A DNA stretch of 64,000 nucleotides from Paracoccaceae bacterium (GCA_020622085.1 JAHRYM010000002.1:1-64000); one strand, 5' to 3'; positions 28,557 through 38,857 are shown, numbered from the stretch's first letter. The notes: generated from the letters alone by a model not told the origin. Translations and numbers: made by a program.

Positions 28557-29450
28557 ATGATCGTCCGCGACAAGCCCGGGCTCTGGTCGCTTCTGTTTGC
28601 GATGCGCGGCTCGGTCTTGCCGAAGATCCTGCCGCATATCCTTGGTTTTGCGGCCTATTCCGCGATTCTGGTCGCGGTGGATCACCTTGTCTACCCGCTT
28701 CCGCATCTGGACGGGGCAGCCTTCACCGTCTTCGGTATCGCGCTGTCGCTGTTTCTGGGCTTTCGCAACAACGCCGCCTATGACCGCTGGTGGGAAGCGC
28801 GGAAGCTTTGGGGAGCGCTTTTGGCCGACATCCGCAGCCTGACCCGCGAAGCCGAGATCAGCGTGCCCGACCCCGGCGCCCGCGCCCGCATCCTGCGGCT
28901 GGCGCTGGCTTTCGCCCATCTGCACCGGCTGAACCTGCGCCGCCTGCCCCTGGACGAGGCAACGGCGAATTGGGGTGGTGCCACCCTGTCACGCGCCCCT
29001 CACCCGCCCTGCGCGGCGCTGGATGTCATCGGTGCCGAGGTGGCGCGCGGCGTGCGGGAAGGCACGATCGACGGCTTCGGGGCGCGGACGCTGGCCACGC
29101 GGCTGGGGACCATGGCGCTCAATCAGGCGGGCTGCGAACGGATCCTGTCCACCCCGCTGCCTTACGTCTATTCGCTGCTGATCTTCCGCACCGTCTACGT
29201 CTACTGCCTGCTTCTGCCGCTGGTGCTGGTCGGCCCCGCAGGCTGGGTCGCGCCGCTTCTGTCGGCGATCGTGGCCTATGTCTTCTTCGGCCTCGCTGAA
29301 GTGACCGAGGAACTGGCCCACCCGTTCACCGTCACCGGCAACGGCCTGCCGCTGGACGCGATCTGCCGCGCGGCCGAAATCGCCGTCAGCCCGCATCTGG
29401 GCGAACCCGCCCCCGCGCCGCTGGCCCCGGTCAACTTCTACCTAGGCTAA
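28557..29450 (+). CDS. Bestrophin-family anion channel
   Basis: A 297-residue membrane protein of the bestrophin (UPF0187) family, which forms pentameric ion channels. The signature is FGIALSLFLGFRNNAAYDRW with WEARKLWGALLADIR, followed by VYSLLIFRTVYVYCLLLPL and the C-terminal EELAHPFTVTGNGLPLDAIC. The expected N-terminal segment (PKILPHILGFAAYSAILV) is present. It follows purD with no gap. The physiological ion is unknown in most bacteria. Confidence 0.9.
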   Translation: MIVRDKPGLWSLLFAMRGSVLPKILPHILGFAAYSAILVAVDHLVYPLPHLDGAAFTVFGIALSLFLGFRNNAAYDRWWEARKLWGALLADIRSLTREAEISVPDPGARARILRLALAFAHLHRLNLRRLPLDEATANWGGATLSRAPHPPCAALDVIGAEVARGVREGTIDGFGARTLATRLGTMALNQAGCERILSTPLPYVYSLLIFRTVYVYCLLLPLVLVGPAGWVAPLLSAIVAYVFFGLAEVTEELAHPFTVTGNGLPLDAICRAAEIAVSPHLGEPAPAPLAPVNFYLG

Positions 29451-29471
29451 GACCGGCGCGGGCGCCGCAGG

Positions 29472-29969
<498 letters not shown>

Positions 29970-31439
29970 TCATTCCACCGACAGCGCCACGAAGCGCGGA
30001 TCGCCGCCACGGGTGATCAGAAGCAGGATCGACTTGCGCCCTGCCTGCTTGGCGTCCTCGATGCGGGCCTGCAGATCGGCGATGGTTGCGATCTTCTGCT
30101 GGCCGGCTTCGGTGATCACGTCGCCGTCGCGCAGGCCCTTGTCAAAAGCGTCCGAGCTCTGGTCGATGTTCGTGATCACCAGTCCCTTTGTGCCGTCGGG
30201 AAGCTTCAGCTCCTGCTGGATCTGCTCATCCACGACCACGAGCTTCATCCCCAGCACGGTGCCCTGCTTTTCGATCTGCGACTGTTCGGCGGGCGTGGCT
30301 TTCGTGCCCTCGGCATCCTCGCGGCGCCCCAGCGTGATCGAGAGGGTCTCGGACTTGCCATCGCGCAGCACGACGATCGGGACGGCCTTGCCGATTTCGG
30401 TATCGGCCACGCGCCGCACCAGATGGCGGGTATCCGCGACCTCGGTGCCGTCAAACGATGTGATCACATCGCCGGCCTTGATCCCGGCATCCATCGCCGG
30501 ACCTTTCGGCACGTCGGTGACCAGAGCACCCTTCACGTCCTTCAGGCCCATGGCCTCGGCCACGTCGGGGGTCACGTCCTGAATGCGCACGCCCAGCCAG
30601 CCACGGCGGGTTTCACCAAAGTCCTGAAGCTGCTTCACGACTTTCGAAACCACGTTCGACGCCATCGAGAAACCGATCCCGATCGAGCCGCCGTTCGGGG
30701 ACAGGATCGCGGTGTTCACCCCGATCACGTCGCCTTCCATGTTGAAGAGCGGCCCGCCCGAGTTGCCACGGTTGATGGCGGCATCGGTCTGGATGAAGTC
30801 GTCATAGGTGCCCGAAAGTTCGCGGTTGCGGGCCGAGACGATCCCGGCGCTGACCGAGAACCCCTGCCCCAGCGGGTTGCCCATCGCCATGACCCAGTCG
30901 CCCACACGCATCTTGTCACTGTCGCCGAAGGGCACGAAGGGCAGATCCTTTTCCTCGACCTTCAGCAGCGCGATGTCGGTCTTGGGGTCGGTGCCGATCA
31001 GCTTGGCATCCATCTTCTTGCCCGAGAACATCTCGATCTGGATCTCGTCGGCGCCTTCGATGACGTGGTTGTTCGTCACGATGTAGCCGTCCGGGGAAAT
31101 GATGAATCCCGATCCCAGCGCGTCCGAGCGTTGCGGGCCGCCGTCACCCTGCCCGCCGGGGGCGCCGAACTCCTTGAAGAAGTCCTCGAAGGGCGAGCCG
31201 GGCGGCACCATCGGGCCGGGGCCTGCGGGCGCTTCGACGATGGTGGAGGTGGTGATGTTCACCACCGCCGGGCTGACCTGCTGCGCCAGATCGGCAAAGC
31301 TTTCCGGCGCCGCGAAGGCCTGTGCCGGAAGGCTCTGGCCAAGGCCGGCCGCGCAACCCAGCATGACGGTCAGGGCCATGGCGCGCACGCGACGCACGAC
31401 CGGCCGAGAGGGGCGCTGCAATTCTAGCTGCGGTTTCAC
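29970..31439 (-). CDS. degP: Do-like periplasmic serine protease (DegP/HtrA)
   Basis: A 489-residue protease/chaperone of the envelope. A long signal peptide (hydrophobic ALTVMLGCAAGLG, cleavage after AQAFA) precedes a trypsin-like domain with triad H125 (TNNHVIEG), D155 (KTDIALLK) and S227 (GNSGGPLF). Two PDZ domains follow (GWLGVRIQDVTPDVAEAMGL, and a C-terminal one with ITNIDQSSDAFDKGLRDGDV). Start chosen at GTG 31439 because GGGAG lies at proper spacing. It follows hflK-hflC, the membrane regulators of FtsH, a usual order in alphaproteobacteria. Confidence 0.94.
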   Translation of the reverse strand: MKPQLELQRPSRPVVRRVRAMALTVMLGCAAGLGQSLPAQAFAAPESFADLAQQVSPAVVNITTSTIVEAPAGPGPMVPPGSPFEDFFKEFGAPGGQGDGGPQRSDALGSGFIISPDGYIVTNNHVIEGADEIQIEMFSGKKMDAKLIGTDPKTDIALLKVEEKDLPFVPFGDSDKMRVGDWVMAMGNPLGQGFSVSAGIVSARNRELSGTYDDFIQTDAAINRGNSGGPLFNMEGDVIGVNTAILSPNGGSIGIGFSMASNVVSKVVKQLQDFGETRRGWLGVRIQDVTPDVAEAMGLKDVKGALVTDVPKGPAMDAGIKAGDVITSFDGTEVADTRHLVRRVADTEIGKAVPIVVLRDGKSETLSITLGRREDAEGTKATPAEQSQIEKQGTVLGMKLVVVDEQIQQELKLPDGTKGLVITNIDQSSDAFDKGLRDGDVITEAGQQKIATIADLQARIEDAKQAGRKSILLLITRGGDPRFVALSVE

Positions 31440-31646
31440 TCCGAACTCCCTTGTTTCATGGGGTGATGTTCCAGTCGGCGGATCGTTCCGACATTGGTCG
31501 CAAGTGTCTGCGTTTGGCTGCGCGCGTTCAAGACAAAGCCCCTCGCGCCTTCTCAATTCGCGGTGACGATCGCGGCGGTTTTGGAAACATTTCGGTCCGG
31601 GCCGCGCATTGCGATATGCCGCTGCCGGCGCAAGTTCATAGGAGCA

Positions 31647-31667
31647 GGCACGCCTTGCGGGCGTGCC
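31647..31667 (-). terminator. Hairpin downstream of hflC
   Basis: GGCACGCC (31647-31654) pairs with GGCGTGCC (31660-31667) around a 5-base loop, about 30 bases after the hflC stop. No strong U tail follows on the minus strand. It may partly separate hflC from degP. The rest of 31440-31646 shows no gene. Confidence 0.45.
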
Positions 31668-31698
31668 GGTGCGTCAGGTCGCACCTTTCGGCGCGCGA

Positions 31699-32634
31699 TC
31701 AGGGCGCGGGTGCGGCGGGGAGCGTCGTGCTGCCGGCGGCGGAGGGATGGGCAGGCGCGTCGCCGTCAATGCCCATATCGGAGCGCAGGTATTCAAAGAA
31801 GGTGCTGTCGGGACGCATGACCATGGAGGTATTCTCGCCCTTCATCGCCCGCTCGTAGGATGTCAGCGACCGCGAAAAGGCAAAGAATTCCGGATCGCGG
31901 CCGAAGGCTTCGGCATAGATCCGGTTCCTTTCGGCATCGGCCTCGCCGCGGACGATCTCGGCCTGCCGGCGCGCGTCCGACGTGAGCACCACCACCTGAC
32001 GGTCGGCAGCCGCCGTCACGCGCTGCGCCGCTTCACCGCCGCGGGCAACCTCGTCGGCGGCTTCGCGTTCGCGTTCGGCGCGCATCCGGGCAAAGGTCGC
32101 GGCCAGGTTCTGTTCGGGCAGGTCGGTGCGGGTCAGGCGCACGTCGATCACATCGACGCCCAGCGCCGCCGCCTCACGCTTGGCGATATCGCGGATGCGG
32201 TTCATCATCGGCGTCCGGTCGGCAGACAGAACCCTTGTCGATGGCTCGGACCCCAGAACCTGCCGGATCGAGGCATTGATGATGCTGTCCAGGCGGGTCT
32301 CGGCGGCACGAATCCCGTCGGTGCCCACCGCCTGCCGGAAGGCGACCACATCCGAGATGCGCCAGCGGGCAAAGGCATCGACCACCAGCCGGCGGTCATC
32401 CAGCGGCGTGACCTCGATCGGCTGGGTCGGCAGGCTCAGGATCCGGTCGTCGTATTTGACGACGTTCTGGATCAAGGGGATCTTGAAATAAAGCCCTGGC
32501 TTATCCTGCACATTGATCAGTTCGCCGAACTGAAGGACCAGCGCCTTTTCGCGTTCGTCCACGGTAAACAGCGATGAAGCCGCAATTCCCAGGGCCACGA
32601 CCAGCGCGGGAACCAGATAGAGCGAGCGCGCCAT
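31699..32634 (-). CDS. hflC: Protease modulator HflC
   Basis: A 311-residue SPFH-domain protein anchored by one N-terminal membrane segment (LYLVPALVVALGIAASSLF). With HflK it forms a periplasmic complex around FtsH and limits its proteolysis. Motifs are GLYFKIPLIQNVVKYDDRIL, then DVRLTRTDLPEQN and the Glu/Arg-rich RMRAEREREAADEVARGGEA. The start is one base away from the hflK stop, so the two are an operon. Confidence 0.95.
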   Translation of the reverse strand: MARSLYLVPALVVALGIAASSLFTVDEREKALVLQFGELINVQDKPGLYFKIPLIQNVVKYDDRILSLPTQPIEVTPLDDRRLVVDAFARWRISDVVAFRQAVGTDGIRAAETRLDSIINASIRQVLGSEPSTRVLSADRTPMMNRIRDIAKREAAALGVDVIDVRLTRTDLPEQNLAATFARMRAEREREAADEVARGGEAAQRVTAAADRQVVVLTSDARRQAEIVRGEADAERNRIYAEAFGRDPEFFAFSRSLTSYERAMKGENTSMVMRPDSTFFEYLRSDMGIDGDAPAHPSAAGSTTLPAAPAP

Positions 32635-32635
32635 G

Positions 32636-33838
32636 TCAGTTGCTCCCTTCGATTGCAGGTTGGGCCTGGGTCGCGCCAGGGTTTGGCGCGGCGGCAGGTG
32701 CGGAGGCGCGCGGGCGGGTCAACTGGTCAAGCGGCAGATAGGGCACGACACCGCCCTCCCCCTCGACGCCGTCAAGGATGACCTTGTTCATCTTGCCCAG
32801 AACCCGCTCCATGGTTTCCAGATACATCCGGCGGCGCGTCACGTCGGGGGCCTTGATGTATTCCGCATAGACCGCGCCGAAGCGGCTGGCCTCGCCCTGG
32901 GCGTTGTTCACCACCTCGGCACGATAGGCTTCGGCGTCTTCCAGAAGCTTCGCCGCTTCGCCGCGGGCACCGGCTGTCACACGGTTGGCATAGGCATCGG
33001 CCTGTTTTTCCAGCCGGTCGCGTTCCTGCTGCGCGGCCTGCACCTGACGGAAGCTGTCGATGACCTCGCGCGGCGGATCGGCGCGGTTGAAGTTCACCCG
33101 CACGATATTGATTCCCGACTGATAGCTGTCGAGAGTGGCCTGCACCGCGGCGCGCAGGTCCGAGGCGATAACGCCGCGGTCGCGGTTGAGAATCGGGGCA
33201 AGTTCGGACCGCGCGATGATGTCACGCATGGCCGATTCCGAAACGGCGCGGATCGTTCCCGCCGGATCGGCGAGGTTGAACAGGAATTTCTCGGGGTCGG
33301 CCACGTTCCAGACGACCTGGAATTCGATGTCGACGATGTTCTGGTCGCGGGTCAGCATCAAGCCGCTGTCCAGGGCGCCGTCCTTGCCGGTGCCGACATC
33401 GGTGGTGCGTTCGCCCGTCGTCGGCACGATTTCCGCCGTCACCACGGGCCAGGGCGCGAAGTTCAGGCCCGGCTGGCCGATGGTGCCGGTGGCGCGACCG
33501 AACATCAGTTCGACCGAGCGTTCTTCCGGCTTCACCGTGTAGAAGGACGCAAACGACCAGAGCGCAACGGCAGCAAGTGCCCCGAGCACTATCGTGTTGC
33601 GGTTCAGGAACTGGCCACCGCCGCCACCCGCAGGGCCGCCATAGCCGCCTCCACCCTTGCCGCCCATGAGCACGCGGAACTTTTCCTGCCCCTTGCGCAT
33701 CAGTTCGTCGATCTCGGGCAGTGGCGCCTGATCACCGGGCCGCCTTGGTCCGCGCGGACGCTGGTTGCCCCTGTCTTCGGGGCGGTTGCCCTCGTCATCG
33801 GATGATCCGCCGCCCCAAGGGCCACCGCTTCCAGCCAT
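32636..33838 (-). CDS. hflK: FtsH protease activity modulator HflK
   Basis: A 400-residue partner of HflC. The N-terminus is disordered, Gly/Arg-rich and cytoplasmic (residues 1-75, including GGKGGGGYGGPAGGGGG). One membrane segment follows (IVLGALAAVALWSFASFYTV), then the SPFH domain (GLNFAPWPVVTAEIVPT) and a helical region with VQAAQQERDRLEKQADAYAN. The C-terminus is a low-complexity Ala/Pro tail. It is the first gene of hflK-hflC. Confidence 0.95.
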   Translation of the reverse strand: MAGSGGPWGGGSSDDEGNRPEDRGNQRPRGPRRPGDQAPLPEIDELMRKGQEKFRVLMGGKGGGGYGGPAGGGGGQFLNRNTIVLGALAAVALWSFASFYTVKPEERSVELMFGRATGTIGQPGLNFAPWPVVTAEIVPTTGERTTDVGTGKDGALDSGLMLTRDQNIVDIEFQVVWNVADPEKFLFNLADPAGTIRAVSESAMRDIIARSELAPILNRDRGVIASDLRAAVQATLDSYQSGINIVRVNFNRADPPREVIDSFRQVQAAQQERDRLEKQADAYANRVTAGARGEAAKLLEDAEAYRAEVVNNAQGEASRFGAVYAEYIKAPDVTRRRMYLETMERVLGKMNKVILDGVEGEGGVVPYLPLDQLTRPRASAPAAAPNPGATQAQPAIEGSN

Positions 33839-33906
33839 TCCCGTTCCTTACCGTTTTCGGCGCTTTCGCCTGTTATGCGACACAACTGTGCATTCCGGTG
33901 TCGAAT

Positions 33907-35283
33907 TCAACCCTTTGCGACCACTCCGTGTGCGCGCGTGACCTTGCGCATGGTCACCAGTTCCTCTGCCATGGTCGGATGAACCGCGCAGGTGCGGTCG
34001 AAATCCTCCTTGGTGGCCCCCATCTTCACCGCGATCGCGGCAAGCTGGATCATCTCGCCCGCCTCGGGCGCGACGATGTGGCAGCCCAGCACCACGCGGC
34101 TTCCGGCGTCGACAACCAGCTTCATCATCACCCGGTCGGGGTGGCCTGCGAAGGCGGTCTTCATCGGGCGGAAGGCCGTCTGATATATCTCCACAGGCCC
34201 GCGGGCCGATGCTTCGGCCTCGGTCAGGCCGACCGCCCCCAGTTCCGGGCGGGTAAAGACGGCCGAGGCCACCAGATCGTGGTCGGCCCTGTGCGGGCGG
34301 GCGCCAAAGACGGTGTCGGCAAAGGCGTGGCCCTCGCGGATGGCGACGGGGGTCAGGTTGATCCGGTCGGTCACATCGCCCACGGCAAAGATCGAGGGCA
34401 CGGCGGTCTGGCTCCAGCCGTCGACGAGGACTTCGCCGCGGGGGCCGAGTGCGATGCCCAGCGCCTCCAGGCCAAGCCCGCCGCTGTTGGGAATGCGGCC
34501 GGTCGCGTAGATCACCGCATCGAAACGCGCTTCTTGCCCATCCGTCCGGGTGACGCGGGTGCTTGCGCCCTCCTGCACCAGCGCCGCCACGTCGGTTCCG
34601 GTCAAAAGCTCGATGCCGCTCTTGCGGATCGCATCGGCCACGATGGCGCGGGCATCGTCGTCAAAGCCGCGCAGGATCTGTTCGCCCCGGTAGAACTGCG
34701 TGACCCGCACGCCAAGGCCCGCAAGGATCTGCGCGAATTCACAGGCGATGAAGCCGCCACCGACGACAAGAGCGGTTTCCGGCAGCCGATCCAGAAGGAA
34801 GATCTCGTTCGATGTCAGGACCGGCGCACCGAGCCCCGCGGGCAGAGAGGGGCGGCCGCCGGTCGCGATGAGGACGTGTTTTGCGGTAAATGTCTCGCCT
34901 GTCGCAAGCCGGACGGTATGCGGATCGGCAAGCGTCGCGCGGGCATCGTGGATGGTCACTCCCGCGCTTTCCAGCCCGCCACGATAGGCAGCCTCCAGCC
35001 GGGCAAGTTCGCTGTCCAGCCGCGCGCGGAAGGTCGGCCAGTCGAACCGCGCCGCAGGGATGGTCCAGCCGTAGTCGCGCCCGAGCACCAGCGCGTCCGG
35101 CACGGCCGAGGCGAAGACCATCAGTTTTTTCGGCACGCAGCCGCGGATGACGCAGGTGCCCCCCATGCGGCTTTCTTCGGCCAGCCCCACCCGCGCGCCA
35201 TGTTCGCCCGCCGCAATCCGCGCCGCGCGCACACCGCCAGAGCCGCCACCGATGACGAACAGATCATAGTCAAAGCCGGCCAT
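33907..35283 (-). CDS. gor: Glutathione-disulfide reductase
   Basis: A 458-residue FAD- and NADPH-dependent enzyme that regenerates reduced glutathione. The FAD-binding start is YDLFVIGGGSGGVRAARIAA, the redox-active disulfide is C44 and C49 (GGTCVIRGCVPKKL), the NADPH site is VVGGGFIACEFAQILAGLG, and the C-terminal catalytic histidine lies in CAVHPTMAEE. The absence of IRxxTRGF-type mycothione or trypanothione features fits glutathione. It is two bases from rpiA, in the same operon. Confidence 0.94.
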   Translation of the reverse strand: MAGFDYDLFVIGGGSGGVRAARIAAGEHGARVGLAEESRMGGTCVIRGCVPKKLMVFASAVPDALVLGRDYGWTIPAARFDWPTFRARLDSELARLEAAYRGGLESAGVTIHDARATLADPHTVRLATGETFTAKHVLIATGGRPSLPAGLGAPVLTSNEIFLLDRLPETALVVGGGFIACEFAQILAGLGVRVTQFYRGEQILRGFDDDARAIVADAIRKSGIELLTGTDVAALVQEGASTRVTRTDGQEARFDAVIYATGRIPNSGGLGLEALGIALGPRGEVLVDGWSQTAVPSIFAVGDVTDRINLTPVAIREGHAFADTVFGARPHRADHDLVASAVFTRPELGAVGLTEAEASARGPVEIYQTAFRPMKTAFAGHPDRVMMKLVVDAGSRVVLGCHIVAPEAGEMIQLAAIAVKMGATKEDFDRTCAVHPTMAEELVTMRKVTRAHGVVAKG

Positions 35284-35285
35284 GC

Positions 35286-36074
35286 TCAGTCGCCCAGATC
35301 CGCAAACAGGTTCAGCTCATTGTCCATGTCGACCTGTTCCTGAGACTGGACCCCGGCCGCCATGTCGCGCAAATCGACCCGGCCGTTCGCATGACCGATG
35401 ATGACCACGTCGCAAATATCTATGAACAGGCCATTTTCGACAATTCCCGGCACCTGGTTCAGCACCATCGCCAGTTGCCGCGGATTGCCGATCCGCTTCA
35501 GGTGCAGATCGAGGATCAGGTTGCCTTCATCCGTGACGAAGGGCGCATCGCCCGCCATGCGGCGCGTGATCTCGCGGCCCGCCACCTCCATGCCTTCAAG
35601 CAGTTCGGTGATCAGCGCCTGCGATGCCTGCCAGCCAAAGGGAATGACCTCGACCGGCAGGGGAAAGGCGCCAAGCTGCGCGACCTCCTTTGCGGGATCA
35701 GTGATCACGATCATCCGGTCGGAGGCGGTTGCGACGATCTTTTCACGCAGGAGCGCACCGCCCCCGCCCTTGACCAGGTTGAAATCGGCGTCGAATTCGT
35801 CGGCGCCGTCGATCGTCAGGTCAAGCCAGCCCGCCTCTTCCAGCGCGACGACCCGGATACCTTCGCTGACCGCAACCTCCGCCGTGCGGTCCGACGTGGC
35901 GACGCCCGTCACCTTCAGGCCCTCGTTGCGGACCCGCTCGCCCAGGCAGCGCACCATCCAGGCGGCGGTCGAGCCCGTGCCCAGACCGACCCGCATTCCG
36001 TCCTCGATGAAATCGACGGACCTGCGTGCCGCAGCAAATTTCGCCTTCTCGGCGGGGGAAAGTGCGAGGGACAT
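35286..36074 (-). CDS. rpiA: Ribose-5-phosphate isomerase A
   Basis: A 262-residue enzyme that interconverts ribose and ribulose 5-phosphate; the product ribulose 5-phosphate is also the RibB substrate. Motifs are DGMRVGLGTGSTAAW, TIDGADEFDADFNLVKGGGG and ALLREKIVA. The ATG at 36074 is chosen because GGAG precedes it at good spacing; an ATG four codons upstream is also possible. It is followed directly by gor. Confidence 0.95.
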   Translation of the reverse strand: MSLALSPAEKAKFAAARRSVDFIEDGMRVGLGTGSTAAWMVRCLGERVRNEGLKVTGVATSDRTAEVAVSEGIRVVALEEAGWLDLTIDGADEFDADFNLVKGGGGALLREKIVATASDRMIVITDPAKEVAQLGAFPLPVEVIPFGWQASQALITELLEGMEVAGREITRRMAGDAPFVTDEGNLILDLHLKRIGNPRQLAMVLNQVPGIVENGLFIDICDVVIIGHANGRVDLRDMAAGVQSQEQVDMDNELNLFADLGD

Positions 36075-36400
36075 CGGGAGCTCCATGCTTGGCCAAGGCG
36101 GTTATAGGCAAGTTTGCCGCCCCGCGCGAGAGGGAAGGACATCACCTGCCGGACGGGGGCAAGGCGGGCCATCCCGGTCGGACAGAGACGGCGCGCTGCC
36201 GGATCCGGGCGGCAGACCTGTTAGCCAGACTTTCAGCGTTAAACAATTTTTGTGCCGGATCGGGCACTCTGCCCGCCGCGCGAACTTGCTTTCAAGACCC
36301 GTCCGCCGCACTCTGGCAGCGATACCAACCCCGGGCGGGGCCGACCCATCCGCATTGTCGCGGGATCCCGCGCCCTGCCCAGCCTTTCGGAAGTCCGACC
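36075..36400. other. Divergent intergenic region rpiA / aminotransferase
   Basis: 326 bases containing no supported gene. An A/T-richer patch (about 36238-36255, around AAACAATTTTTGTG) is the most promoter-like part and could serve the aminotransferase gene. No clear operator palindrome was seen. Confidence 0.4.
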
Positions 36401-37789
36401 ATGCTGATCAACAGCTACGATACCGAGGAACTGCGCGCCCTTGACGCCGCGCACCACCTGCACCCTTTCACCGACACCAAGCAACTGAATGAAATGGGTG
36501 TGCGGGTCATCACCCGCGCCGATGGTGTCTACATCCATGACAGCGACGGCAAAAGCTATATTGACGGCATGGCCGGCCTCTGGTGTGTGAACGTAGGCTA
36601 TGGCCGGCGCGAGATCGCCGAGGCCGTAGGACGCCAGATGCTGGAACTGCCGTTCTACAACACCTTCTTCAACACCACCCATCCGCCCGCGGCGCGACTT
36701 TCGGCCAAGCTGGCCGAGGTGACGCCGGGGACGCTGAACCATGTGTTCTTCTCGTCCGGCGGGTCGGATGCCAATGACACCAACATCCGGCTGGTGCGGC
36801 ATTACTGGACCTCGATGGGGAAACCGTCGAAGAAGACCATCATCGCGCGCAAGAACGCCTATCACGGCTCGACCGTCGGCGCGGCCTCGCTTGGCGGCAT
36901 GGTCTACATGCACGAACAGGGCGACCTGCCGATCCCGCATATCACCCACATCAACCAGCCCTTCTGGTTCCGCGAAGGCGGCGACATGACGCCCGAGGCC
37001 TTCGGTCTTGCCCGCGCACAGGAACTGGAAGCCGAAATCCTGCGCCTTGGCGCCGAAAACGTCGCGGCCTTCATTGGCGAGCCGGTTCAGGGCGCCGGTG
37101 GCGTCATCATCCCGCCGGCGAACTACTGGCCGGAAATCGAGCGGATCTGCCGCAAATACGACATCCTGCTGATCGCGGATGAGGTCATCACCGGCTTCGG
37201 GCGCACCGGCAACTGGTTCGGCCATCAGACCTTCGGCTTTTCGCCCGACATCATCACGGTGGCGAAGGGCATGTCCTCGGGCTATCTGCCGATCGGCGCC
37301 AGCATCGTGAACGACCGCGTGGCGGAAGGGCTGATCGAGAAGGGCGGCGATTTCAACCACGGCTACACCTATTCCGCCCATCCGGCGGCGGCGGTGGCGG
37401 CGCTGGAAAACCTGCGCATCCTGCAGGAGGAAAAGATCGTCGAACGCGCCGCACAGGAAACCGGCCCCTATCTGCAGGAATGCTGGAAGGCGCTTGGCGA
37501 TCACCCGATCGTGGGCGAAGCGCGGATCTGCGGCATGATGGGCGCGCTGGAACTGACGCCCGACAAGAAGGCGCGTTCACGCTTCAAGGCGCCGATCTAC
37601 ACCTATTCGCTGGCCTGCCGCACCGCTTCCATCAACGCGGGGCTGTTCATGCGGGCGGTGAGTGATTCGATGATCATTTCGCCGCCGCTGGTCATCACGA
37701 AGCCGGAAATCGACCTGCTGATCGACCGCGCCACCATCGCGCTGGACGCCGCCCACAAGGCCGCGCGCGACGCGGGCGAGATGGACTGA
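36401..37789 (+). CDS. Class III aminotransferase (polyamine or omega-amino acid:pyruvate type)
   Basis: A 462-residue PLP-dependent aminotransferase of the omega-amino acid group. The N-terminal AHHLHPFTDTKQLNEMG and LELPFYNTFFNTTHPP are typical of putrescine- or beta-alanine:pyruvate transaminases. The cofactor sites are SSGGSDANDT, YHGSTVGAAS, D260-E261 in IADEVITGFGRTG, and the Schiff-base lysine K289 in TVAKGMSSG. It stands alone, followed by a good terminator. Two polyamine-type importers lie 15-27 kb away, but a link is only a guess. The substrate is not fixed by sequence. Confidence 0.9.
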   Translation: MLINSYDTEELRALDAAHHLHPFTDTKQLNEMGVRVITRADGVYIHDSDGKSYIDGMAGLWCVNVGYGRREIAEAVGRQMLELPFYNTFFNTTHPPAARLSAKLAEVTPGTLNHVFFSSGGSDANDTNIRLVRHYWTSMGKPSKKTIIARKNAYHGSTVGAASLGGMVYMHEQGDLPIPHITHINQPFWFREGGDMTPEAFGLARAQELEAEILRLGAENVAAFIGEPVQGAGGVIIPPANYWPEIERICRKYDILLIADEVITGFGRTGNWFGHQTFGFSPDIITVAKGMSSGYLPIGASIVNDRVAEGLIEKGGDFNHGYTYSAHPAAAVAALENLRILQEEKIVERAAQETGPYLQECWKALGDHPIVGEARICGMMGALELTPDKKARSRFKAPIYTYSLACRTASINAGLFMRAVSDSMIISPPLVITKPEIDLLIDRATIALDAAHKAARDAGEMD

Positions 37790-37819
37790 GCAGCGATCAT
37801 TCCGGAAAATTCGCGCCCG

Positions 37820-37845
37820 CGCCCGCAAAAGGGTGCGGGCGTTTT
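37820..37845 (+). terminator. Intrinsic terminator after the aminotransferase gene
   Basis: CGCCCGC (37820-37826) pairs with GCGGGCG (37835-37841), followed directly by TTTT (37842-37845). It lies 30 bases after the stop codon. It is the clearest Rho-independent terminator in the window. Confidence 0.82.
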
Positions 37846-37885
37846 CATCTGGAAGCCCGCGCCCGGCGCGACTACCTTGGGCGGC

Positions 37886-38629
37886 ATGTCGGCCGCTGCC
37901 ATTCCCGCCACGCCTGCCCCTGCACGCCGCCGCATTCCGGCGCTGGATATCGGGCGGACCGTCGCGCTGATCTGCATGGCGATCTATCATTTCACCGTCG
38001 ATCTGGCGCTGTTCGGATTGGTCGCGCCCGACCGGCCCTTCACCGGTTTTTTCCATTACTTCGCGCCAGCCATCGCCGGCAGTTTCCTGTTCCTCTCCGG
38101 CATCAGCCTGTCGCTTGCGCATGGCGGTGGCTTCCGCCGGCGGCCATGGCTGAAGCGGCTCGCGCAGATCGCGGCCGGCGCCGCACTGGTCAGTGCCGCG
38201 ACCTATGCCGACAACCCGGATACTTACGTCTTCTTCGGCATCCTCCACATGATCGCCGCCGCAAGCATCCTCGGGCTGGCCTTCCTGCGCGCGCGGGTCT
38301 GGCTGACGCTGGTCTTTGCCGCCCTTGCCTTTGTCGCACCGCATTACCTGCGATCGACCGTATTTGACGCGCCCTGGCTTTTATGGCTGGGCCTGTCATC
38401 GGCAATTCCGCGCTCAATCGATTTCGAACCGGTCTTCCCCTGGATCGGGCCGTTTCTTATGGGCATGGCCGCCGCCCGCGCGGGCCTTCCGCAGCGACTG
38501 GCGGCAAGCCACGCCCCCGGCCCTTTGCTGCGGCTGATGTCCTGGCCCGGTCGGCACAGCCTTGCCATCTATCTGATCCACCAACCCGTGCTGTTCGGGC
38601 TGATCTGGCTCTGGTTCAGGCTGAGCTGA
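37886..38629 (+). CDS. DUF1624 / heparan-alpha-glucosaminide N-acetyltransferase-like membrane protein
   Basis: A 247-residue protein with about seven hydrophobic segments. The family start RRIPALDIGRTVALICMAIY, with HFTVDLALFG, places it in the DUF1624 / HGSNAT-catalytic-like acyltransferase superfamily. Other hallmarks are AIAGSFLFLSGISLSLAHGG, FFGILHMIAAASILGLAF, and the C-terminal HSLAIYLIHQPVLFGLIW. The acyl acceptor is unknown; relatives modify surface sugars. The ATG at 37886 is preferred over a TTG three codons upstream. Confidence 0.82.
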   Translation: MSAAAIPATPAPARRRIPALDIGRTVALICMAIYHFTVDLALFGLVAPDRPFTGFFHYFAPAIAGSFLFLSGISLSLAHGGGFRRRPWLKRLAQIAAGAALVSAATYADNPDTYVFFGILHMIAAASILGLAFLRARVWLTLVFAALAFVAPHYLRSTVFDAPWLLWLGLSSAIPRSIDFEPVFPWIGPFLMGMAAARAGLPQRLAASHAPGPLLRLMSWPGRHSLAIYLIHQPVLFGLIWLWFRLS

Positions 38630-38642
38630 AGGCCATGCCCGT

Positions 38643-38669
38643 CGCTGGCTGGCCGCATGCCTGCCAGCG
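38643..38669 (+). terminator. Hairpin after the DUF1624 gene
   Basis: CGCTGGC (38643-38649) pairs with GCCAGCG (38663-38669) with a 13-base loop, 13 bases after the stop codon. No T tract follows. The rest of the spacer to 38857 has no gene and should hold the promoter of the importer operon. Confidence 0.4.
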
Positions 38670-38857
38670 GATGGCGGCGCCCGGCACGTTCCACCTCCTG
38701 CATGGCTGTATGTAGCAAACTGTCGCTGCATCAACGACACTGCGCTAACCTCGTCGCTCTCACAACGGCGCCGGCGCTTGCTATGCTGAAACCCGGCGCG
38801 GCGTGTCAGGAGGAGGCACGCAGCGCATCAGACGACAGAACAAGGGAGGAGACGACG